Assembly: GCA_965200375.1 (NCBI GenBank) | Contig: OZ241353.1 | Span: 620,001-684,000 of the forward strand | DNA length: 64,000 bases | DNA from: VXYL01 sp965200375 | GTDB taxonomy: Bacteria; Pseudomonadota; Gammaproteobacteria; Pseudomonadales; Azotimanducaceae | Direction: 5' to 3' | In this document: positions 35,149 to 42,995 of the stretch, piece after piece | How the letters are laid out: the number at the start of each line of letters is the position of its first letter | Position numbering within the stretch: the first letter of the stretch is position 1 | The notes under the pieces: model-generated | Databases searched by the model: none | Told to the model about the DNA's origin: nothing | The model's input: the letters and a program-made list of their open reading frames with translations, nothing else | Position numbers and translations under genes: made by a program

Positions 35149-36207
35149 CTAGCGGTTCGGGCCGCGGGTCTGCGGATAGGGCTGCCAGCGGCGCAGCCTG
35201 GTCTTCGGCAGCACCGCCGGATTCACGGCGCTGCGGGGCCACATGCCCTGCAGCACGGTGGCGAGCTCGCGGCCGAGACGGCGGCGCGTCTCCGGCGCCA
35301 TGCGCGCCGTCGCCGAGGCGATGTGGGGGGTGCAGATCACGTTGTCCATATGCAGCAGAGGATTGTCGGTGGCCACCGGCTCCACCTCGAACACGTCCAG
35401 CGCGGCGCCGGCGATCTCCCCGGCCTCCAAGGCGCGGATCAGCGCCGCCTCGTCCACCGTGGGGCCGCGGCCGTTGTTGACGAACAGCGCCGTCTTCTTC
35501 ATGCGGGAGAAGTGCGCGTCGGAGAGCATGTGCGTGGTTTCGGCGTTCAGCGGCGCGTGCATGGAGACGAAGTCCGACCGCTCGAGCAGCTCGAACAGGC
35601 TGGTCACCGGTTCGACGTTGGCGCTGGTCATTTCCAGCTCGGAGACGTAGGGGTCGTAGGCGAGCACCCGCAGGCCGAAGGCGTGGCAGCGGTGCGCCAC
35701 CGCCTTGGCGACGTTGCCGAAGGAAACGAGGCCGATGGTCTGGCCCCACAGCCGCGGGATGTCGGCATGGTGCGGACGTCCCTCCGCCCAGCGCCCTTCC
35801 TGGGTCATGCGGTGCATCAGCAGCAGCCGCCGGTGGGCCGCCAGGAACATCATCATGGTGTGGTCCGCCACCTCGTCGATGAACACGTCCGGCACGTTGG
35901 TGACGACGATGCCGCAGTCGGTGGCGGCATCCACGTCCACCGTGTCGGCACCGACGCTGCCGAGGCCGATCGCCACGCACTTGTCGAGCTTTTCGATGAT
36001 GCTGCGCGTGATGCGGCGGCCGCGGGCGATCAGCGCGTCCGCTTCGCCGGCCACCGCGGCGACGAACTCGGCTTCGTTCTTCGCCGGCACCTCCACGATC
36101 TCCGCGCCGATGGGATCCAGCGCCTCGCGTTCGATCTCGTAGCGGGCATCCGCCAGGTCGTAGGAGATGCCGACCTGGGCCTGCACCATCACCTTGTAGT
36201 TCGCCAT
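35149..36207 (-). CDS. D-2-hydroxyacid dehydrogenase family protein
   Basis: NAD(P)-dependent oxidoreductase of the phosphoglycerate dehydrogenase/CtBP group. 352 residues. The catalytic set is intact: Arg in NNGRGPTVDEAAL, Glu in GAALDVFEVEP and His in ICTPHIAS. The dinucleotide loop is unusual: GLVSFGNVAKAVA has Ser and Ala at two of the three GxGxxG glycines. ATG at 36207 is preceded by AGGAGAACCCCGAG. The substrate is unknown. Confidence 0.85.
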   Translation of the reverse strand: MANYKVMVQAQVGISYDLADARYEIEREALDPIGAEIVEVPAKNEAEFVAAVAGEADALIARGRRITRSIIEKLDKCVAIGLGSVGADTVDVDAATDCGIVVTNVPDVFIDEVADHTMMMFLAAHRRLLLMHRMTQEGRWAEGRPHHADIPRLWGQTIGLVSFGNVAKAVAHRCHAFGLRVLAYDPYVSELEMTSANVEPVTSLFELLERSDFVSMHAPLNAETTHMLSDAHFSRMKKTALFVNNGRGPTVDEAALIRALEAGEIAGAALDVFEVEPVATDNPLLHMDNVICTPHIASATARMAPETRRRLGRELATVLQGMWPRSAVNPAVLPKTRLRRWQPYPQTRGPNR

Positions 36208-36392
36208 GTCTCGGGGTTCTCCTGGGTTCGTGCGGGTTGCGCGTCTTGCGGCCGGTCCCGAAGGCCGACGGCCGCGTCGGCACCGATGCGATCCTACTCG
36301 ACGTTCCCCCGCGCATAGCGCGGGCTCGCACGGACTCGCACGGAGATGGCGCGGGCCTCGAGATCTCCCCGGGACAAGAGAGCGTGGCGCGG

Positions 36393-37058
36393 TCAGCGCT
36401 TCAGCGCTAACGTCAGCCCGTCGCCCACCGGCAGCATCGCCAAGTGTACGCGGTCGTCCTGGCGCAGCTTGGCGTTCAGGGCCCGAATGGCCTGGGTGTC
36501 CTCGTCCGTGACGCTGTCGTCTGCCACCTGCCCGCCCCACAGCACGTTGTCGATGCCGACGACGCCGCCGGGGCGCAGCAGCGCGAGGCAGCGCTCGTAG
36601 TAGGCATCGTAGTTGGCCTTGTCGGCGTCGACGAAGGCGAAGTCGAAACTGCCGGCGTCGCCTTCCCCGATGAGCGCGTCCAGGGTCTCCACCGCCGGGC
36701 GCAGGCGCAGGTCGATCTTGCCGGCCACGCCGGCCCGCTCCCAGAACGGGGTGCCGATGGCGGTCCACTCGGCGGAAACGTCGCAAGCGATCAGCCGCCC
36801 GTCCGCCGGCAGCGCTTCCGCGACCACCAACGCGCTGTAGCCGGTGAACGTGCCCACCTCCAGGGTGCGTCTGGCACCGAGCAGGCGAACCAGAAGCGCC
36901 ATGAACGCGCCCTGCTCCGGAGAGATCTGCATGACGTGGGCGCGAGTGCTGGCGAGCGTCTCGGCGCGCAGCGCTCGGGCCGCGGCGGACTCCCGGGTGC
37001 CGTGGCGCAGCAGGTAGGCATGCAGCGTCGAGGTGAGTTCGATTGTGCGGCTGGACAC
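36393..37058 (-). CDS. Class I O-methyltransferase (caffeoyl-CoA OMT-like)
   Basis: 221 residues. Characteristic blocks are MQISPEQGAFMALLVRLLGA, RTLEVGTFTGYSALVVAEAL (SAM loop), FDFAFVDADKANYDAYYERC (metal site) and GGVVGIDNVLWGGQV. Such small catechol-type O-methyltransferases act on diverse phenolics; the substrate is not determined. GTG at 37058 fits the family start; an in-frame ATG further upstream lies within the 18-bp tandem repeat. Confidence 0.9.
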   Translation of the reverse strand: MSSRTIELTSTLHAYLLRHGTRESAAARALRAETLASTRAHVMQISPEQGAFMALLVRLLGARRTLEVGTFTGYSALVVAEALPADGRLIACDVSAEWTAIGTPFWERAGVAGKIDLRLRPAVETLDALIGEGDAGSFDFAFVDADKANYDAYYERCLALLRPGGVVGIDNVLWGGQVADDSVTDEDTQAIRALNAKLRQDDRVHLAMLPVGDGLTLALKR

Positions 37059-37088
37059 GGCGGCTCCGACTGGCGCAGACGCTGCTAT

Positions 37089-37124
37089 TATGCGCCGCCG
37101 CATGTCTATGCGCCGCCGCATGTC
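37089..37124 (+). repeat. Two tandem copies of an 18-bp near-palindromic unit
   Basis: TATGCGCCGCCGCATGTC occurs at 37089-37106 and again at 37107-37124 without change. The core ATGCGCCGCCGCAT is nearly self-complementary. It sits 30-66 bases upstream of the O-methyltransferase start, where an operator could lie. Confidence 0.7.
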
Positions 37125-37329
37125 GCGCCGGACAACAACGGCGTCGCTCGCGATTACGGTGCGGCGGTCGAGGCCCGGCCTCGGCAAAGCACGGTCCAAC
37201 TGGCCGAGGTGTGTGATCCCCCGCTTAGGGCACGGCCAGAACGAGTCGCTGGTCGATGAAGAGACGATGTACTTGCGCCATGTTCGCAGCGGTGGCGGCG
37301 TACCGGAGGAAGTGCTGCTGGAGAAGCGA

Positions 37330-37566
37330 GCGTATGTCTTGGGTCGGCCCACCGGAAGGCCGAAGTAGCAGTACAAGCAATACTCGGAACCGGCCGCCGG
37401 CTTTCGGAGCCGCACGGCGGCTCGGCGCGAAGTCCTCGAACGCCTACGCACGCTACGAACGCGGCGAATCCTGCCCGACGTTGGAGAAGCTTGGCGAGCT
37501 CATGGCCGCCGTGTCCCCCGGCTGCGATTCGTGCTGCAACGCGGCACGAAGGAGGTGGCTGCCTAG
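37330..37566 (+). pseudogene. Decayed XRE/HTH antitoxin-like gene with frameshift
   Basis: One frame reads GAARRLGAKSSNAYARYERG followed by ESCPTLEKLGELMAAVSP, which looks like the helix-turn-helix tail of XRE-type antitoxins. At the C-run in TCCCCCGG (about 37516) the homology-like text jumps to another frame, reading RLRFVLQRGTKEVAA and TAG at 37564-37566. No intact N-terminal half was found. A real frameshift or an assembly error at the homopolymer would both explain it. Confidence 0.4.
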
Positions 37567-37705
37567 TGGTTCGACCAACCGACGTGGCGACGACGTGCCG
37601 CCTGGCGCCGCGGTTTGACTTCAAGATCGGTCCAAGGTTCTGCGACAGTCATGGAGCTTGCGAGCAACTCGAACGCGCCCCCGGCAGCGCCCAGACGCCT
37701 TGCAC

Positions 37706-38194
37706 CTAGATGTCGAGCGGGCTTGCCAGCGCGCCGCGCACCAGCAAGTCGGCGAGCAGGCAGCCGAGGTTGCGGGGGCCGAATACCTCCTCGCTGGCGA
37801 GGATTTCGGCCACCGCCCACCAGCGGAACTCGACGAAGATGCCCACCTCGCTGACGTCGACATTGTTCGCGCTCGTGGGTTGGAAGCGCCCTGTGCGAAC
37901 CAGATAGATGTCCTCGTGCTGCTCGGTGACGATGCCGGCGCGGGCGAAGACGTGCTTGCGCTTCCAGACGAGCGGCGGGCGGTGGTCGAGCGCGAGGCCG
38001 GTCTCTTCCCACAGTTCCCGGCGCACGGCGCTCAAGGAGCTTTCGCCGCGCTTGCAGCCGCCGCCCGGCAACAGCCAGAAATCCCCCGCGTGGTCTGGCC
38101 GTTCGTGGCGCAGCAGCAGGATGCGCGGCGGGCATTCCGTCAGCACGATGGCGCGGGCGGCCCGGCGCGTCTTGCGCGGCGGTGGCGTTTGCAC
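37706..38194 (-). CDS. NUDIX hydrolase
   Basis: 162 residues. The Nudix box is complete, GGCKRGESSLSAVRRELWEETGL, matching G-x5-E-x7-REUxEExGU. Upstream blocks are ILLLRHERPDHAGDFWLLPGGG. The substrate cannot be told. It lies downstream of the DUF3500 gene on the same strand, with a 68-base gap. Confidence 0.9.
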   Translation of the reverse strand: MQTPPPRKTRRAARAIVLTECPPRILLLRHERPDHAGDFWLLPGGGCKRGESSLSAVRRELWEETGLALDHRPPLVWKRKHVFARAGIVTEQHEDIYLVRTGRFQPTSANNVDVSEVGIFVEFRWWAVAEILASEEVFGPRNLGCLLADLLVRGALASPLDI

Positions 38195-38262
38195 GGTGAC
38201 AAGGGGCGACGCGCGTTAGCCGGCAGGCAAGGGCTGGCTGGCGACGCTGCCCGCCAGCGGCA

Positions 38263-39438
38263 TCATCGGGCCGCCGCCCTCCCGTACTCGTTCGCGGGGT
38301 TGCGGTAGATGGAGTGCTCGTGGCCGTCTTCGCCTTGGGTGGAGAACTCGACGATCAAGCGCGGCCCCTGGACGCGGTAGTAGATGGGATGTGCGCCGTC
38401 GGTGGCGCCGTGCCAAGCGAAATAGGTCCGGCCAAGGTCCTCGCGCACTTCCGCCAAGCGTTGCGCGGCGTTCTCGGCGGGCATCATGCGCAGCCACAGG
38501 CCGACGAGATCGACCAGCTGCTCTTGCAGCGCCGCGTTCCAAGCGCCCACGACAACGCCATCGACCTCCGGTACGACGCCGTCCTTGCCAGCACCCGTCA
38601 GAGCGCCCTGTGACGGGCGGGCGTCCGCAAGGGCTTGGCCGCGCTGCGTGTCGTCCAGCGTGTTCATGATCGCTAGGCCCGCGGCCCGATGTTCCGCCAG
38701 CGGTGCCACGGAGCCTTGGGTGGTCGCATATTGCGCGGGTTCGACGCCGACGAACGTTGGCGAGAGAAAGCTGCGCTCGCCAACCACGGACATGTTGATG
38801 GCCAGATGGTGGCCGCCGAACTGCCACCCCCACGGCTCGTCACGGGCGGCTGCGGCAGGTGGCGAATCGGCTTCAATCCCTTCGCCCCCTTCGCCGGTCG
38901 CCCCCTGCACGACATTGACCGGTTCGCCGAAGAACGCCAGCCAGTAGTTGCCGCTGCTCCAATAGAAGCCACCAACCAGAGAGTCGGCCGCCAACGCGTC
39001 CTCCGCGCCCACCACCGCCATCGTGGTCGCATAGCCGTCGGCGCTCAATGCCGTGGCGAGGAAGCGGTGCGCTGCCTCCGCCTGCGTCTCGCTCAAGTCG
39101 CCAAGGCGCACGCCGTTGCGGTCGTTGAAGAGGCCGGGCGGCAGATTGGACCAGTTGCTCCGGCGCGGATCGTCGAAGCTGAGGACCGCCTTCGCGCGTT
39201 GCGTCGGGGAGAGCGTGTCGAGGAACGCCAAGGCCGCGTCCGCCGCAGTGCGGTGCGCGTTTCGCAGCCGCTCGTAGTCGAAGGCCGTGTGCGCGCGGAC
39301 TTTCGATGCGGCACCCGCCCCGCGGTCGGCTGGGTCGCCATCGTCGGATGGCGCGGCACCACCGCAGCCTCCGCACACCGAAGACAGCACCAAGAGAGCA
39401 ACGAAGCGCAGCGCAATCGCTGCGTCTTGCGTGGCCAC
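38263..39438 (-). CDS. DUF3500 domain exported protein
   Basis: 391 residues. An N-terminal hydrophobic segment (ALRFVALLVLSSVCGGCGG) ends in cysteines, suggesting export and perhaps lipidation, although the lipobox is imperfect. The body matches DUF3500 features: VLSFDDPRRSNWSNLPPG, GFYWSSGNYWLAFFGEP, WGWQFGGHHLAINMSV and TYFAWHGATDGAHPIYYRVQ. The function is unknown. GTG at 39438 lies six bases after the methyltransferase stop. Confidence 0.85.
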   Translation of the reverse strand: MATQDAAIALRFVALLVLSSVCGGCGGAAPSDDGDPADRGAGAASKVRAHTAFDYERLRNAHRTAADAALAFLDTLSPTQRAKAVLSFDDPRRSNWSNLPPGLFNDRNGVRLGDLSETQAEAAHRFLATALSADGYATTMAVVGAEDALAADSLVGGFYWSSGNYWLAFFGEPVNVVQGATGEGGEGIEADSPPAAAARDEPWGWQFGGHHLAINMSVVGERSFLSPTFVGVEPAQYATTQGSVAPLAEHRAAGLAIMNTLDDTQRGQALADARPSQGALTGAGKDGVVPEVDGVVVGAWNAALQEQLVDLVGLWLRMMPAENAAQRLAEVREDLGRTYFAWHGATDGAHPIYYRVQGPRLIVEFSTQGEDGHEHSIYRNPANEYGRAAAR

Positions 39439-39444
39439 CGCCGC

Positions 39445-40122
39445 CTACGCTCCCGTTTCGTCTTCGACGGGGCAACTGTCGCGCAAGCTGGGTGGTGCTG
39501 TCCAGCTTGCGCTAAGAAGGCTGGTCCCCGATGGCGCTGCCGGCACGGAAGCCAGCAGCCGCGAGACCGCGGCGGTGGCGCCGTCCGGTTCCGGCGCCAG
39601 CCCCTCGTAGCAGCGCTCCACACGAAGGCGGCTCGCGAGTTGCCGAAGGCTGCCGGGAGACACACGAAAGGCGGCGTTCTGCGGGCCGGATACCGCAACG
39701 GCCGGCGTCTTGGACAAGGCCAGGTGCTGTTCCACGAGCAGCATCCCGCCCGGGCGCAGGCGACCGAGCAGCACCCGCAGCAGCGGCAGGTTGACGTAGC
39801 GGATGTTCACGATCAGCTCGTAGCGGCCGGTGCCATCGAGGCCCGCATCGAGATCGCGTTCGCGCCAGCGAATAGGCAGCCCCTGGGCGCGTTCCGCCCC
39901 GCGCCGGAGCGCAATCGGCGATATGTCCACGGCTTCCACGGTCCAGCCTCGCTCGGCAAGAAAGAGGGCGTTGCGGCCGGCGCCGCAAGCCACGTCCAGG
40001 GCGCGTCCGGGCGCCGGCAGCAACGGTTCGCACTCCACCAGAAACGCGCTCGGATGCGGACGCGCCTGGTACGCGCCGGCGGCGTAGCGGGCATCCCACT
40101 TGGCGCGGTCCGCAGCGCTCAC
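39445..40122 (-). CDS. TehB-like class I SAM methyltransferase
   Basis: 225 residues. It opens with ADRAKWDARYAAGAYQ, then ALDVACGAGRNALFLAERGW (SAM loop), VEAVDISPIALRRGAERA and RPGGMLLVEQHLAL. This pattern is common in TehB/UbiG-like methyltransferases of unknown substrate. GTG at 40122 overlaps the stop of the upstream membrane gene (GTGA). Confidence 0.85.
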   Translation of the reverse strand: MSAADRAKWDARYAAGAYQARPHPSAFLVECEPLLPAPGRALDVACGAGRNALFLAERGWTVEAVDISPIALRRGAERAQGLPIRWRERDLDAGLDGTGRYELIVNIRYVNLPLLRVLLGRLRPGGMLLVEQHLALSKTPAVAVSGPQNAAFRVSPGSLRQLASRLRVERCYEGLAPEPDGATAAVSRLLASVPAAPSGTSLLSASWTAPPSLRDSCPVEDETGA

Positions 40123-40478
40123 GTCCCAGGACGCCGTCGGCCGCGCCGCCGCAGCACTCGCCAGGCGAGCAGCCCCATGCCGGAGGCCAGCGCCGCCAGC
40201 ACCAGCACCAGCCCGATCGGCTGCCAGCCGAAGGCCCGCCAGAGGGCAACGGCAATGCCCATGCCGCCGAGGCCAGCCCCGGCCAAGGCCATTAGCTGGC
40301 CGACGACGCGAACGCTGTCTGGCCCCGACGGCAAGGGCGCGGGCACCGCCGACGGGCGCGGCGGCGGGGCCTGGTCTGCCGCGCCCTCCGCTTGCCGCAC
40401 CAAGCGCCAGGCGAGCCACATGCCGGCGCCGCACAGCGCCAGCGCCGCCAGCGGAATGACGATCGCACCAATGGTCAT
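40119..40478 (-). CDS. Small membrane protein of unknown function
   Basis: 119 residues with three hydrophobic segments (IGAIVIPLAALALCGAGMWL; VVGQLMALAGAGLGGMGIAV; LVLVLAALASGMGLLAW). Proline-rich linker PPPRPSAVPAPLPSG follows the first. No family recognised. It is translationally coupled to the methyltransferase downstream. Confidence 0.7.
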   Translation of the reverse strand: MTIGAIVIPLAALALCGAGMWLAWRLVRQAEGAADQAPPPRPSAVPAPLPSGPDSVRVVGQLMALAGAGLGGMGIAVALWRAFGWQPIGLVLVLAALASGMGLLAWRVLRRRGRRRPGT

Positions 40479-40622
40479 GGCGGCACTCTACCGGAAGTGC
40501 CGGCCATTGCCTGGGGACGCCTTGCTCTCGTGCCTCTGCCGCCAGCGCCGCCAGCGGTCGGGCTGGAATCTCGCTGCCGTTGCGCCTATGGTGCGGGGGT
40601 CGCAAGGCAACTGGAAACCGCC

Positions 40623-41252
40623 ATGAAGCTCTACGAATACACGATGGCGCCGAACCCTCGTCGCGTCCGCATCTTTCTGGCCGAGAAAGGCATCGAGGTG
40701 GAAACGGTGCAAGTGGACATTCCGGCCGGCGAGAACATCGCGCCGACCTTTCGCGCCATCAATCCGCGGGGCTTGCTGCCCACCCTGGTTCTGGACGACG
40801 GCACGGCGATCGACGAGTCGGTGGCCATCTGCCAGTACTTCGAGGAGCTGCATCCGGAACCGCCGCTGATGGGCACGGACGCCAAGAGCAAGGCCGTGAT
40901 CGCGTCCGCCCAGCGGCACATGGAGTGGGACGGCCTGATGCCGGTGGCCGAGGCGTTCCGCAACGGCAACCCCGCGTTCGCCAACAGGGCCATTTCCGGC
41001 AGCGAGGGCGTGCCCGCGGTGGCGGATCTCGTGGAACGGGGCCTGGCTTCCGCGAAACGCTTCTATGGGGCGCTCAACGAGACGCTAGCGCATGCGGAGT
41101 ACGTCGCCGGGGACACCTTCAGCATCGCCGACATCACCGCGTTCTGCGTGGTGGACTTCGCCAAGTGGGTGAAGATCCGCGCCGGGGACGAGCATCCCCA
41201 CATCCAGCGATGGTACGCGGCGGTTTCGAGCCGGCCGAGCGCCAGCGCCTAG
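40623..41252 (+). CDS. Glutathione S-transferase family protein
   Basis: 209 residues. The thioredoxin-like N-terminal domain begins MKLYEYTMAPNPRRVRIFLA, with the glutathione-binding cis-proline and Glu/Ser region in LLPTLVLDDGTAIDESVAIC. The all-alpha C-terminal domain includes EYVAGDTFSIADITAFCVVD (N-capping box). Detoxification or dehalogenase-type roles are possible; the substrate is unknown. Confidence 0.9.
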   Translation: MKLYEYTMAPNPRRVRIFLAEKGIEVETVQVDIPAGENIAPTFRAINPRGLLPTLVLDDGTAIDESVAICQYFEELHPEPPLMGTDAKSKAVIASAQRHMEWDGLMPVAEAFRNGNPAFANRAISGSEGVPAVADLVERGLASAKRFYGALNETLAHAEYVAGDTFSIADITAFCVVDFAKWVKIRAGDEHPHIQRWYAAVSSRPSASA

Positions 41253-41458
41253 TGTGCCGCTTCCAAGATGACGTGTGTTCCAGCGGGCGGGTTTCGTCGC
41301 AGGGCCGGGATGCCGGCGGCCTTGCGGGGCGGCACATCCTCAAGCAGCGCACGCCAAGGCGACGACAGACGAACGTGCCATTTGCCATGTCAATTCGGAA
41401 TCGAACCACTAGCCGCGCCGCTGCCTTCGCCTTCCTTCGCCCGCGCATCGGAGGGCTC

Positions 41459-41722
41459 GTGAACAGCGACGCGCGCAACGCCAATGGCCCGCTGCCGGAC
41501 GACGCCGCGCCGATCGACGCGGCGTGGAGCGCCGAATTCGAGGCCGCCAGCCAGCGGTCGTTGGCGCTGCGTTGGCGCTATTCGTTCATCAAGACCTACA
41601 AGCCAGTGCTGGACGATGCGCAGTACCGTTCCTTCGACACCATGGAGGCGTATCGCAACTGGTGCGAAGAGAACCTGCCGGAGTGGCTGGGCTATGGGCG
41701 CGTTCACATATCTTCAGGCTGA
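41459..41722 (+). CDS. Small partner protein upstream of a nucleotidyltransferase (antitoxin-like)
   Basis: About 87 residues from GTG at 41459; an ATG at 41387 would give 111. Later residues read LALRWRYSFIKTYKPVLDDA, then EAYRNWCEENLPEWLGYGRV. The end overlaps the nucleotidyltransferase start by 29 bases, a tight coupling typical of two-gene toxin-antitoxin units. No DNA-binding motif is visible. Its role as antitoxin is inferred from arrangement only. Confidence 0.6.
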   Translation: MNSDARNANGPLPDDAAPIDAAWSAEFEAASQRSLALRWRYSFIKTYKPVLDDAQYRSFDTMEAYRNWCEENLPEWLGYGRVHISSG

Positions 41723-42164
41723 GGAAATCAGGGACGCGCTGAAACGCCACGGGGTGCAGTACCTGTTCATCGGCAAGTCCGGCGCGATACTCCACGGCTA
41801 TCCCGACACCACTCAGGACGCGGACCTCTTCGTCCGGCGGCAACGTCGGAACGGCAGTGCGCTGGTGGCCGCGCTGCGAGAGCTCGGGTTCGACATGACG
41901 TCGGCGCAGTGCGAGGAGATCGTTCGCGGCAAGGACTTCGTGCAGCTGAAGAACGGCCCCTTCGACGTCGATCTGGTGTTCGCTCCCGACGGCATCGAGA
42001 GATTCGAGGATGCCTATCGACGGCGCGTGGAAGTCGAGGGCTTCCCGGTGTGTTCGCTCGACGACATCATCGCGAGCAAGGCGGCGTCGAACCGGCAGAA
42101 GGACCGAGAGTCGCTGCCGCGGTTGCGGGCGTTCCGGGACCATCTGCGCCGCAGCCGCCAGTAG
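41694..42164 (+). CDS. Nucleotidyltransferase (MNT/AbiEii-like, DUF6036 type)
   Basis: 156 residues. The polymerase-beta fold is indicated by YLFIGKSGAILHGYPDTTQD followed by ADLFVRR, giving the metal-binding D-x-D pair, and a third acidic site in FDVDLVFAPDG. The C-terminal part CSLDDIIASKAASNRQKDRE is typical of this family. Such enzymes act as toxins or as nucleotidylating antitoxins. The preceding small gene overlaps it by 29 bases. Confidence 0.8.
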   Translation: MGAFTYLQAEEIRDALKRHGVQYLFIGKSGAILHGYPDTTQDADLFVRRQRRNGSALVAALRELGFDMTSAQCEEIVRGKDFVQLKNGPFDVDLVFAPDGIERFEDAYRRRVEVEGFPVCSLDDIIASKAASNRQKDRESLPRLRAFRDHLRRSRQ

Positions 42165-42184
42165 CGGCGGCGCGGCGGGATTGG

Positions 42185-42754
42185 CTATCCGGCCGTCGAA
42201 TAGCGCAGCGCCAAGGCCCGCCGAGCCAGCCGATAGCCGCCGAACAGGACGATCGCGTACAGCGCATCGCCCACCAGGCTGCGGCCGAGGAAAGGCAGCG
42301 CGTCGCCGTAGCACTGCGCAAGCCCCGCCCAGCTGTGGTCGCGGAAGAACGCCCACACGCCGAAGTTGGAGATCAGCCAGAACACCAGCGCCCCCGCAGC
42401 CGTGGCTACGGCGATGCGGCCGGCTCGGGCCCGTCCGAGCAGCAAGCCGCGACCGACCGCGGCGCTGGCGGCGAAGCCGACGTAGACGGCCGCCATCACG
42501 CCAGCATGGTAGAAGCCGAGATGCAGGTCGCCGAGCAGCAAGGCGCCGAGCGGCACCAGATGGAACGCCGGATGGCGCAGGTAGGCGCCGGCGAACAGCG
42601 CCAAGGCGCCGATTGGCGCAACGTTGGCGGGGTGCGGCGCCAGGCGCAGCGCGGCGGCGGCCAGGATCAGCAGCAGCGCCAGTCCGTGGCGCTCCAGGAA
42701 CAACGCGGCGCCGGCGCGGATGCGCTCGCTCGGCGTCGCAGGCGCTTCGTTCAT
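42185..42754 (-). CDS. DUF6580-like integral membrane protein
   Basis: 189 residues with about five TM helices (GLALLLILAAAALRLAPHP; VAPIGALALFAGAYL; FHLVPLGALLLGDLHLGFYH; MAAVYVGFAASAAVGRGLLL; IAVATAAGALVFWLISNFGVWAF). The RLAPHPANVAPIGALALF stretch and ISNFGVW block match a family of putative transport or ECF S-component-like proteins. ATG at 42754 was chosen over a frame open 16 codons further. Convergent with the nucleotidyltransferase. Confidence 0.75.
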   Translation of the reverse strand: MNEAPATPSERIRAGAALFLERHGLALLLILAAAALRLAPHPANVAPIGALALFAGAYLRHPAFHLVPLGALLLGDLHLGFYHAGVMAAVYVGFAASAAVGRGLLLGRARAGRIAVATAAGALVFWLISNFGVWAFFRDHSWAGLAQCYGDALPFLGRSLVGDALYAIVLFGGYRLARRALALRYSTAG

Positions 42755-42912
42755 GGCATCTCCGTGGCATTGTGCCGTGGCGGACAGCTTCGCCGCGCCC
42801 AATGGCGCGCAACTCTACCGCAGCAGCCGAGGCCGGCGCTCGGCCACGGGAATTGCCCGTGGCCGCCCGTTCGTGTAGGCTTCGCAGCCCTTTCGCATCG
42901 TATCAGGGCCGC

Positions 42913-42973
42913 GTGATGGTCCAGATCGGCATCCGTGCCACCATCTCGCCCGTCGTGGCAGTCTTTTTGGCCC
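42913..42973 (+). repeat. 61-bp dispersed repeat, copy 2, upstream of ftsH
   Basis: Matches 17176-17236 at 49 of 61 bases by hand alignment. From ATG at 42916 the frame reads MVQIGIRATISPVVAVFLAP and continues to a TGA at 42997-42999. That stop overlaps the ftsH TTG (TTGA), so this could be a 27-residue leader ORF coupled to ftsH. Confidence 0.5.
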
Positions 42974-42995
42974 CCCCTCGGCGGAGCCGTTCCTC

